This document shows positions 44,348 to 51,902 of a DNA stretch of 64,000 bases, piece by piece. Under the pieces are notes generated by a model that had not been told where the DNA came from, made no database searches, and saw nothing but the letters and a program-made list of their open reading frames with translations. Within the stretch, counting starts at the first letter, position 1; each line of letters begins with the position of its first letter. Both the position numbers and the translations under genes were made by a program. The stretch comes from Marinilabiliaceae bacterium JC017 (GTDB lineage: Bacteria > Bacteroidota > Bacteroidia > Bacteroidales > Marinilabiliaceae): NCBI GenBank assembly GCA_004296775.1, contig RHGE01000011.1, positions 38,940 through 102,939 on the forward strand, written 5' to 3'.

Positions 44348-46636
44348 ATGAAACGATTAATTCCTGTAATACTGTTTGTAATGACTCTTGTGAGCTCATG
44401 TCAGCATACCGATCCTGGTAGAGAAACAGATATGGATGCAAAGATCAATGCATTGATGTCTCAGATGACTCTGGAGGAAAAGATCGGTCAGTTAAACCTG
44501 GTAGCAGTGGGATTTGATGTTACCGGACCGATTGTCAGCGAGAATGTGGATGAAAAAATTAAGCAAGGATATGTGGGAGGCGTATTTAATACTTTTACGC
44601 CTGATGTGGTAAAGAAAATGCAGAAAAGAGCTCTTACCGAATCGCGTCTTGGTATCCCATTGATCTTTGGCTATGATGTTATTCACGGACATCGTACCAT
44701 TTTCCCCATTCCATTGGGTTTAGCTTCCAGCTGGGATATGGAGGCCATAGAGAAAAGTGCGTACATCTCTGCACAGGAGGCTTCTGCCGATGGTCTTAAC
44801 TGGGTGTTTTCACCCATGGTGGATATATCTCGTGATCCGCGTTGGGGCCGTGTTTCCGAATGCCCCGGCGAAGATACATGGTACGGTTGCCAGGTGGCCA
44901 AAGCGATGGTGCGGGGCTACCAGGGCGATGATCTTGGCAAGGACAACACCGTGATGGCGTGCGTGAAGCATTTTGCATTGTATGGTGCTGCTGAAGCCGG
45001 TCGTGACTATAATACTACCGATATGAGCCGGCTGAGTATGTTTCAGGATTATTTTCCCCCTTACAAAGCAGGATTGGATGCCGGCGCAGGGAGTGTGATG
45101 ACGTCTTTCAATGAAATAAATGGTATTCCGGCCACCGGAAATAAATGGCTCATGACTGAATTGCTGCGTGATCAGTGGGGCTTTGATGGCTTTGTGGTGA
45201 CCGATTATACCGCCATCAATGAAATGGTACCCCATGGTATTGGTGCCGACGAATACGAAGTGGGTGCTCAGGCTTTAGAAGCCGGGGTGGATATGGACAT
45301 GGTTGGTGAGGTATTTCTCAATAACCTGAAAAAGGCAGTAGAAGATGGAAAAGTGAGTGAGAAGACGGTAGATATTGCATGTCGGCGTATTCTTGAAGCG
45401 AAATACAAACTTGGACTGTTTGAAGATCCTTACAGATATGTTGATGCAGAAAGGGCTGAGAAAACGATAATGAGCCAGGAACATATAGATGCAGCACGTG
45501 ACATAGCTTGTAAGAGTATGGTGTTGTTGAAAAATGATTCACAGGTATTGCCCCTGAAAGAGAAGGGGGCCATTGCATTGATAGGACCATTGGCCACAAA
45601 TCAGCGTGACATGATTGGTAACTGGAGTGGTGCCGGTGACTGGAAAAAAGCCGTTTCGGTAGAGCAAGGCATTCGAAATGTGGCAGGTGACAAGGTGAAG
45701 GTGCTCTATGCCAAAGGGGCCAATATTGCCGACGATGAACAGATGATACAACGGTTGAATGCGCATGGTGGAAACCTGGATATCGATTCACGTTCTTCTG
45801 CCGAAATGATTGCTGAAGCAGTTAGAGTAGCAAGTAAAGCCGATGTGATTGTGGCAGTGGTTGGTGAGTCACAAGGTATGTCGGGTGAGGCCGCCAGCCG
45901 TACTGATATCACCCTGCCGGGGCAACAGCAAGCCCTCCTGAAAGCATTGAAGAAAACAGGCAAGCCAATGGTGTTGGTATTGATGAACGGGCGTCCTTTG
46001 GCATTGAAATGGGAAGAAGAACATGCCGATGCTATTCTGGAGACCTGGTTTGCGGGTACACAGGCTGGTAATGCTATTGCCGATGTGTTATTCGGGCATC
46101 ATAATCCATCGGGTAAGCTGACAGCTACCTTCCCGCAAGTGGTTGGGCAGGTACCTATTTATTATAACCATAAAAATACCGGCCGGCCTTTTGGCGGTGA
46201 CCTGTTTGATAAGTACAAGACGCGTTACCTGGATGTGACCAATGAACCCTTGTATCCTTTTGGTTTTGGGTTAAGCTATACCACTTTTGATTACTCTGCA
46301 CCTGTATTATCAACCACCCAATTAAAAAAGGGTGAATCAATGAAGATTTCTGTGACCGTTTCAAACACCGGTAACTATGATGGTGAAGAGGTCGTTCAGT
46401 TATACATCAGGGATTTGGTGGGCAGCGTTACCCGTCCGGTAAAAGAGCTGAAAGGATTTAAAAAGGTATTCATTGCCAAAGGAGAATCGAAGAAAGTGGA
46501 ATTTGAATTGACCACTGATGATCTGGCTTTTTATCACAGCGATTTAACCTATGCCTATGAACCCGGTGCTTTTCATCTGTTTATCGGAACCAATTCCAGG
46601 GATGTAAAGCCCATACCATTTGAAGTGGTTGAATAA
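44348..46636 (+). CDS. GH3 beta-glucosidase (BglX-like), lipoprotein
   Basis: 762 residues, lipobox VSSC without a following acidic pair, so probably periplasmic. The (beta/alpha)8 domain has KHFALYGAAEAGRDYNTTDM and the nucleophile Asp286 in GFVVTDYTAINE. The alpha/beta sandwich domain follows (VVGESQGMSGEAASRTDITL), then a C-terminal fibronectin-III-like domain (VSNTGNYDGEEVVQLYIRD). It releases glucose from beta-linked gluco-oligosaccharides. Standing between two GH144-type genes, it matches the GH144/GH3 pairing known for beta-1,2-glucan breakdown in Bacteroides (BT3566/BT3567), so sophorose is a likely substrate. Confidence 0.9.
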   Translation: MKRLIPVILFVMTLVSSCQHTDPGRETDMDAKINALMSQMTLEEKIGQLNLVAVGFDVTGPIVSENVDEKIKQGYVGGVFNTFTPDVVKKMQKRALTESRLGIPLIFGYDVIHGHRTIFPIPLGLASSWDMEAIEKSAYISAQEASADGLNWVFSPMVDISRDPRWGRVSECPGEDTWYGCQVAKAMVRGYQGDDLGKDNTVMACVKHFALYGAAEAGRDYNTTDMSRLSMFQDYFPPYKAGLDAGAGSVMTSFNEINGIPATGNKWLMTELLRDQWGFDGFVVTDYTAINEMVPHGIGADEYEVGAQALEAGVDMDMVGEVFLNNLKKAVEDGKVSEKTVDIACRRILEAKYKLGLFEDPYRYVDAERAEKTIMSQEHIDAARDIACKSMVLLKNDSQVLPLKEKGAIALIGPLATNQRDMIGNWSGAGDWKKAVSVEQGIRNVAGDKVKVLYAKGANIADDEQMIQRLNAHGGNLDIDSRSSAEMIAEAVRVASKADVIVAVVGESQGMSGEAASRTDITLPGQQQALLKALKKTGKPMVLVLMNGRPLALKWEEEHADAILETWFAGTQAGNAIADVLFGHHNPSGKLTATFPQVVGQVPIYYNHKNTGRPFGGDLFDKYKTRYLDVTNEPLYPFGFGLSYTTFDYSAPVLSTTQLKKGESMKISVTVSNTGNYDGEEVVQLYIRDLVGSVTRPVKELKGFKKVFIAKGESKKVEFELTTDDLAFYHSDLTYAYEPGAFHLFIGTNSRDVKPIPFEVVE

Positions 46637-46659
46637 CGAAATAGAATAGGGAACTGAAC

Positions 46660-46688
46660 AGGCAACACTTCTGTGGAGGTGTTGCTTG
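46660..46688 (+). terminator. Hairpin after the GH3 gene
   Basis: AGGCAACACTTC / GGAGGTGTTGCTT arms with G-U pairs and a short loop. It separates the GH3 gene from the second GH144-type gene, which has its own leader. Confidence 0.6.
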
Positions 46689-46769
46689 TCTAAAATGAGA
46701 AATTGAAAAGGGGAAATAGTCATGCAAATTCAATTTAATCAGAAGAAGACGATTAAAAAGAAGAACTCT

Positions 46770-46817
46770 GTGCCTCCGTGTCTCAGTGTTCGCCGTCTAT
46801 TATCTAAATTAGAATAT
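46770..46817 (+). repeat. Recurring leader module before the second GH144 gene
   Basis: AACTCTGTGCCTCCGTGTCT followed by CAGTGTTCGCCGTCTATTAT and TCTAAATTAGAATAT, ending exactly at the ATG at 46818. A short version of the leader seen at 12429, 28199-28591 and 58622. Confidence 0.75.
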
Positions 46818-48401
46818 ATGAAACAAATAAAACTCAATATGGCCTTGTTGTTCATCTGTGTCTTCTCCATCAGCAACAGCATGGCCCAAACAATCCAATC
46901 GTTTAGTGCGGAAGGATACGACAGTCATGTGGAGCTTAACTGGAAGCTGAGTGAAGCATCCAATCCTGTGGAGGTGTTTGCTTCTGTTGATGGAGGTAAA
47001 CACTACACCAAAAGAGGTGAAACATCAGAGGAGTATTTTCTGGATTTTGTAACTGATATGGGGCGTAACCTGGAGTTAACCTATTACATACGGGTGAAGA
47101 ATGGTAAAAAATCAGATGTTATTTCGGCAACTGTGCGCGATTTTACCGATGAAGAACTGCTGGAAATGGTGCAGCAATATACCTTTCGCTATTTCTATGA
47201 CTATGCCGAAGGTAAGACAGGTATGGCGCGCGAACGTTCCGATTCTTCCCGGGGAGACATTGTGACATCCGGTGGTTCCGGCTTTGGGGTGATGGCTATC
47301 ATTGTAGGGGTAGAACGAGGCTATATTACAAGGGAGAAGGGAGTGCAACACCTTTTGAAATTAACCTCCTTTCTGGCGAAAACCGACCGGTTTCATGGCA
47401 TGTGGGCCCATTGGTATGCGGGTGAAACGCAAAAAAGCTATCCCTTTAGTCAATATGATGACGGAGGCGATGTGGTGGAATCAGCTTTTATGGCACAAGG
47501 CCTGTTGACTGCCCGCCAGTATTTCGATGCCGCTAAAAAGGATGAAAAGAAACTGCGGGATAATATTACCCGTCTTTGGGAATCCATGGAATGGGATTTC
47601 TATACCCGGGGACAGGAAGCACTCTATTGGCATTGGTCTAAAAACCACGGATGGAAAATGAACCATGCCATCACCGGTTACAACGAGTGTTTGATTGCCT
47701 TTGTTCTGGCGGCAGCGTCACCTACCCATTCGATCAAACCAGGGGTGTATCACAATGGCTGGGCCAGTCCAAAGTCTACGGTTTATAACTACAAAACCTA
47801 TTACAATATGAGCCTTCCCATGGGTAATCCCGATCATTTCGGCGGCCCCCTGTTTTTTGCTCACTACTCTTTCTTGGGGCTCGATCCAAGAGGATTGTCT
47901 GATCGTTATGCCAACTACTGGGAACAGAACCGCCGGCACACCCTGATCAACCGGGCCTACTGCATCGATAACCCCAAGGGATACGTCGGTTACGGAGAGG
48001 ATTTCTGGGGCTTAACTGCCAGTGATAAGGTACCGGAAGGGTATATGGCTCATGCCCCGGGCGGTCAGCGAGATGTGGGAACCATCACCCCAACGGCAGC
48101 ACTTTCATCCATGCCATATGCGCCAGAGGAAGCCATGAAGGTATTGAAGAACCTTTACCGCAATCATGGGAAAGAAGTTTGGGGGCCTTACGGTTTCTAT
48201 GATGCCATCAATCTGTCGCTCGATCTTCCCGCTGACAAGCAGGTACGTCAAAATTACCTGGCCATTGATCAGGGCCCTATTCTGATAATGATTGAGAATT
48301 ACCGGTCGGGATTGTTGTGGAAATATTTCATGAAAAACCAGGAAGTACGTAACGGTTTAAAGAAGCTGGGATTTAAAATTCATGGTCAGGAGATACAATG
48401 A
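46818..48401 (+). CDS. Second GH144-type (PF10091) glycosidase, periplasmic
   Basis: About 527 residues from the ATG at 46818, which gives a signal peptide (MALLFICVFSISNSMAQ); codons upstream are repeat leader. An N-terminal fibronectin-III-like domain (about 25-105) precedes the PF10091 barrel: QYTFRYFYDYAEGKTGMARE, GFGVMAIIVGVERGYI, FHGMWAHWYAG, EALYWHWSKNHGW, NYLAIDQGPILIMIENYRSG. It is a paralogue of the lipoprotein at 42597, with a soluble-secretion signal and different accessory domain, which suggests division of labour: surface endo-cleavage there, periplasmic trimming of imported oligosaccharides here (inferred). Confidence 0.8.
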   Translation: MKQIKLNMALLFICVFSISNSMAQTIQSFSAEGYDSHVELNWKLSEASNPVEVFASVDGGKHYTKRGETSEEYFLDFVTDMGRNLELTYYIRVKNGKKSDVISATVRDFTDEELLEMVQQYTFRYFYDYAEGKTGMARERSDSSRGDIVTSGGSGFGVMAIIVGVERGYITREKGVQHLLKLTSFLAKTDRFHGMWAHWYAGETQKSYPFSQYDDGGDVVESAFMAQGLLTARQYFDAAKKDEKKLRDNITRLWESMEWDFYTRGQEALYWHWSKNHGWKMNHAITGYNECLIAFVLAAASPTHSIKPGVYHNGWASPKSTVYNYKTYYNMSLPMGNPDHFGGPLFFAHYSFLGLDPRGLSDRYANYWEQNRRHTLINRAYCIDNPKGYVGYGEDFWGLTASDKVPEGYMAHAPGGQRDVGTITPTAALSSMPYAPEEAMKVLKNLYRNHGKEVWGPYGFYDAINLSLDLPADKQVRQNYLAIDQGPILIMIENYRSGLLWKYFMKNQEVRNGLKKLGFKIHGQEIQ

Positions 48402-48483
48402 ATCAAGTAGCATATATAATATCTCATGTTATCCTTTATAAATAAAAGGATATAGAAAGAATACAACACACTTCCAGGAATGA

Positions 48484-49545
48484 AAGCGATCAACCAGGAT
48501 ATTTACCGGGATGGTCGCTGTTTTAATATATCCATCTCCAACCTCTGAAAGCGCTAATCAAGTTTAATTCCGTGTAGGAATCAACCATTCAACCTCCTAA
48601 GATTAGGGGGATAAAGGGGGTGTGAAAAGCGTTTTTTCTCCAACCACCTTGAAGCCAGTTTTTTCTTTCTTTACATTAAGGTTAAAAAGTTAGAATGACC
48701 TACCCAGAAATAAAAGCATTAGCAGCCAAGTTGCGATATAATCCGACCCCATCAGAGATATTAATCTGGCGATATCTTCAAAATAGGAGATTAGCAGGCC
48801 GGAAATTCTTAAGACAACATCCAATCATTTATCAGACGACCGGGAATATTTTAGCATTCTATATTCCAGATTTCTACTGTGCCGAAGAGAAACTTGTTGT
48901 TGAGATCGATGGTAAAATTCATCTAAAAAACAAGAGAAAGAGATAAATTCAGAGATGAGATCTTAGAAAACTTAGGCTTGACCGTTTTACGATTTACAAA
49001 TGAAGAGTTGGTGGATATGGAAAGAGTATTGGAAGAGATTCAAAACACCTTCTCCGATTATTGAAAACATTAGTCATTATCTATTTCTTACTTCTTGTTT
49101 GATCATGAGCTAATACCCACTATCTCCAGCAGGCAAGAACCCATCTTTAAGTGTTAATAACGTGTGGAAATGAACTATTCAGCCCCCTAAGCTTAGGGGG
49201 ATAAAGGGGGTATGAAACACTTTCATCAAAAAATAAAAAAGCGATCAACCAGGGTATCCACCGGGATGGTCGCTTTTTTAATATATCCATCTCCAACCTT
49301 CGAGAGCCCTAATCAAGTTTAATACCGTGTAGGAATCAACAATTCCGCCCCCTAAGATTAGGGGAACAAAGGGGGTATGAAACACTCAGCAAGCAATAAA
49401 AAAGCGATCAACCAAGGTATCCACCAGGATGGTCGCTTTTTTAATATATCCATCTCCAACCTTCGAGAGCCCTAATCAAGTTTAATACCGTGTAGGAATC
49501 AACAATTCAGCCCCCTAAGCTTAGGGGGATAAAGGGGGTATGAAA
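48484..49545. repeat. Cluster of ~163-bp repeats with hairpin and palindrome
   Basis: Each full unit has a terminator-like hairpin (AAAAAAGCGATCAACC ... GATGGTCGCTTTTTT; at 48484, 49235, 49397), TATATCCATCTCCAACCT, CTAATCAAGTTTAAT, and a palindrome CCCCCTAAGCTTAGGGGG (49183, 49511; variants at 48593 and 49348) followed by ATAAAGGGGGT. Palindromes at 49183, 49348 and 49511 are spaced 165 and 163 bp. The first unit is separated from the rest by the DUF559 pseudogene. Confidence 0.9.
48695..49064 (+). pseudogene. DUF559 (Vsr-like PD-(D/E)XK) nuclease, frameshifted
   Basis: The first 83 codons encode a DUF559 start (NPTPSEILIWRYLQNRRLAG, FYIPDFYCAEEKLVVEIDG) and stop at 48946. One base fewer in the A6 run 48925-48930 would restore the reading frame: HLKTRERDKFRDEILE, then LGLTVLRFTNEELVDMERV, ending at 49064, which matches the family's usual length of about 120 residues. 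The catalytic core (VEIDG) is present. It is either a recent pseudogene, a homopolymer sequencing error, or a slippage-controlled gene. It is flanked by copies of the 163-bp repeat, which suggests insertion or co-mobility. Confidence 0.8.
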
Positions 49546-49612
49546 AAATAAAAGAATCTCTTAGGGATAGAGAATAAGGAAGTGCCTTATTCAGGAAGTA
49601 AATCAAACAATT

Positions 49613-49906
49613 CCCAATCAAATTTTGATCAATGCCTTCGCACGCCAGCATAACCCTTGCATCAGTTGCGTCCGGGGCTTCCCACACCTTCATAACCCTT
49701 GCATCAGTTGTGTCCGGGGCTTCGTATACCTGCATTGTCCTTGCATCAGTTGTGTCCGGGGCTTTGTATACCTGCATTGTCCTTGCATCAGTTGTGTCCG
49801 GGGCTTTGTATACCTGCATTGCCCTTGCACCAGTTGCATCCGGGGTTTCGCACACCTTCATAACCCTTGCACCAGTTGTATCTGGGGTTTTGTTCATCGT
49901 ACGACC
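49613..49906. repeat. 42-bp minisatellite (six copies plus partial)
   Basis: CCTTGCATCAGTTGTGTCCG-type units start at 49655, 49697, 49739, 49781, 49823 and 49865, exactly 42 bp apart, with a degenerate partial copy before them. Because 42 is a multiple of three, long frames stay open on both strands (on the minus strand the unit reads APDTTDARTMQVYK). The minus frame runs into the 163-bp repeat at its end, so I do not call a gene. Confidence 0.9.
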
Positions 49907-49933
49907 CTGATGTTCAAAGTTTGATAGTACCAT

Positions 49934-50356
49934 ACATGGAGATAATCCATCTTCTTAAGAGTAAAACGGATTCTGAGACATCACTTACCATTATCGCAAT
50001 TAAGTTTTTCGAGAAGAAAACCATCTGATTGCCTATGAAAAGGCATAAAGGCAGGTAAAATTCTTGATAAGTTTTCTGCACCAAAAGAGAATGTCCTTTT
50101 GTCTTACCGGTAACTATGTCCTGGTATTTTACTTTTCAGGCAGGAAGGCACTCCAATCAGGTTGTGCCTGATTTTTAATGACAGCTAAATCGCTGATGTT
50201 TTTATGTCTTATCATTAGTGTCCTAAATAATTAAGGGTTATAACGAATCATGTTAACAGTTACAACGGCTCGCCCGATCCATTTAAGATCGGGCGAGTTT
50301 TTAAACATGAACCAGCCGTTGCTGATGTTTGATGAAAGCATTACAGTTGTTTTTCA
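49934..50356. other. Gene-free stretch downstream of the rdh operon
   Basis: No gene seen. It contains the hairpin at 50269-50302; AGTGTCCTAAATAATTAAGG at about 50217 could be a decayed element end, since a reverse-oriented TATTTAGGACA occurs near 62983. Confidence 0.4.
50269..50302. terminator. Strong hairpin between the minisatellite region and the rdh operon
   Basis: Perfect 11-bp arms CTCGCCCGATC / GATCGGGCGAG with a 7-nt loop and TTTTT on the plus-strand side. It lies 55 bp beyond the last gene of the minus-strand rdh operon and could protect or end that transcript. Confidence 0.7.
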
Positions 50357-50455
50357 TCAGAATGACATATTTGATGCGATGAATGCCAGAATGGCTGTCA
50401 GCATCAGACCATACAGCACCAAAGCGCCCATCTGATTGTATCTACGCTTTTCCAT
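50357..50455 (-). CDS. Tiny single-span membrane peptide overlapping rdhC
   Basis: A 32-residue frame, MEKRRYNQMGALVLYGLMLT then AILAFIASNMSF: basic start, then one clear membrane helix. Its ATG at 50455 overlaps the end of the RdhC-like gene (stop at 50442) by 14 bp, which suggests translational coupling. It is the last frame of the rdh operon. The arrangement and the clean helix argue that it is real; function unknown, perhaps a small subunit of the membrane module. Confidence 0.55.
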   Translation of the reverse strand: MEKRRYNQMGALVLYGLMLTAILAFIASNMSF

Positions 50456-51602
50456 TGTTTGAATTTATGCGTTTGGAAATGTCTTTTCGATAGCCTAATA
50501 AGAGTTTGAAACTTGCGCCCACCGGGCAAAAATAGTGGCAGAAAAAATCGGAAATAAAGATCGATCCGATCAGGGCCACCGGTAAAATATACCATTGAAT
50601 TCCTACGCCTTCCAGCGAGAAAAATATGGCAAAGGGTTCATAGGAGGCCAGCGTTGGATTCCTGGATATCAATATTAAAATCAGTGACAGCCACAGTAAA
50701 AATTTAGGGGTTTTAATCAGGTATTTGCTCAGTTTCGGGGGCATTTTCAAATTCATGCCGGATATTTTGTGCAGTAAAATCTGCCCGGCATGGAATGGAC
50801 AGGCGGCATGGCAGTAAATATTTCTTCCCCAAATAACGATCACCAGGAGGTTTCCAAACATGAGTAGCCACCATACAAAGTGTTGTCTGATATCAGGAAT
50901 ATACCCCAAAAGAACACGGCCGATATGAGAGAGCGATATTGAAGCATTAAGCATGAATCCTAAAACCACAAAAGAACTGAAAAGAGCTACGTATCGCAGC
51001 GTCTTTTTTTTCAGGTAAGCTGCTAAAAAAGCTATGATGAATATACCAATTGCCAAAAGCTCCATGAGGCCAATATGCCAGGATATGCCTACATCAGGCA
51101 AAGATAAGGCAAACACCCTGCACGCTATTTGCCAGGCTGCTTTCCTGCTCGCCAGGGCAATGGCATTGGAGCTTACTGTGGCCCCCGATACTGCATCAAT
51201 ATCCTCATGGATCAAGTATTTATCATTGGTCCTTTTCCTTTCGTATTGATCAAAGTAGCGTTTGTTCTTTAGTTTCGTTATGTAAGCATGTGTCTCCGTA
51301 TTGTGGATCAGGTCCACATCTATCACCGCTCCCGTGGAATCGGCCAAGACGGCTACTTCCAATGGCCCGCCATATCCTTGCGATGTCCCGGTGGAGATAT
51401 ATCCCACTAAATCATCGTTGCTATAGGCTTTTAAAACATCATCTTTTTCGCAAATCCTGGTTATGTGGTACGTTTCAAACAGGTTGGAATGGGATAGCTG
51501 GTTGATTTGTTTATTACTTGATTGACCAATATAGAAAGCAATAAACAGGCTCATGATAGCGAGCCCGTTTATTATTTTTTTACTTCTTTTTTTATGCGGC
51601 AT
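50442..51602 (-). CDS. rdhC: RdhC/PceC-like FMN-binding membrane flavoprotein (NosR/NirI family)
   Basis: 386 residues. N-terminal membrane helix, then a periplasmic FMN-binding domain with the flavinylation motif DAVSGATVSS. Five or so further helices follow, with two cysteine motifs CHAACP and CHYFCP typical of PceC, NosR and NirI. It is thought to move electrons from the quinone pool to the exterior or to help mature RdhA; the electron role is suggested by the family, not shown. Its ATG at 51602 directly abuts the stop codon of the rdhB-like gene, so the two are co-translated. Confidence 0.88.
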   Translation of the reverse strand: MPHKKRSKKIINGLAIMSLFIAFYIGQSSNKQINQLSHSNLFETYHITRICEKDDVLKAYSNDDLVGYISTGTSQGYGGPLEVAVLADSTGAVIDVDLIHNTETHAYITKLKNKRYFDQYERKRTNDKYLIHEDIDAVSGATVSSNAIALASRKAAWQIACRVFALSLPDVGISWHIGLMELLAIGIFIIAFLAAYLKKKTLRYVALFSSFVVLGFMLNASISLSHIGRVLLGYIPDIRQHFVWWLLMFGNLLVIVIWGRNIYCHAACPFHAGQILLHKISGMNLKMPPKLSKYLIKTPKFLLWLSLILILISRNPTLASYEPFAIFFSLEGVGIQWYILPVALIGSIFISDFFCHYFCPVGASFKLLLGYRKDISKRINSNNGKA

Positions 51603-51884
51603 CTACTTCTTTTTTATCGCCATGCGGCGTCCCAATAACAATAACACAATAGAGGGGATTCCAAATACCACCATCCCCATGGAGGAGGCACGGGGCACAC
51701 CTTCCAGCACGGAACTAACCGACCAGGCAATGCAAAAGAGAGCCAGGGAGCCTCCCGTGATGAGGGTGATCCAACTCCATTTGTCGAAGTTCAATTCTTT
51801 GTTGTATTTCACTAATGCTACTATGAATAGAGCCGTTAAAAGGCCCAATGTGAAAAACAATATCTCGATACCTGTAAAAATCAT
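51603..51884 (-). CDS. rdhB: RdhB-like membrane anchor
   Basis: 93 residues with three membrane helices (about 5-25, 38-58, 68-86) and a basic tail (GRRMAIKKK). The segment SVLEGVPRASSMG between helices 2 and 3 includes the Glu-Gly-Pro motif typical of small RdhB/PceB anchors. It lies 18 bp after rdhA and abuts rdhC, as in known rdhAB(C) operons. It would hold the catalytic subunit on the outer face of the cytoplasmic membrane. Confidence 0.8.
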   Translation of the reverse strand: MIFTGIEILFFTLGLLTALFIVALVKYNKELNFDKWSWITLITGGSLALFCIAWSVSSVLEGVPRASSMGMVVFGIPSIVLLLLGRRMAIKKK

Positions 51885-51902
51885 TTCGTCAAATTTTAAG
51901 AA

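Noticed and set aside
38057..48401. Reading the PF10091 enzymes as starch-degrading glucoamylases
   Set aside because: The old family name is misleading: characterised members in GH144 act on beta-1,2-glucan, and the GH3 partner is a beta-glucosidase.
49655..49906. Possible CRISPR array of 42-bp units
   Set aside because: Units are contiguous with no unique spacers, and there are no cas genes.
49499..49933. Minus-strand 144-codon repeat protein and two plus-strand frames over the minisatellite
   Set aside because: All are by-products of the 42-bp period; the minus frame's C-terminus is the translated palindromic 163-bp repeat, so a real gene is unlikely.
50250..50435. Plus-strand 61-codon frame opposite the rdh operon end
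   Set aside because: It begins in the hairpin at 50269 and lies antisense to the better-supported 32-residue peptide.
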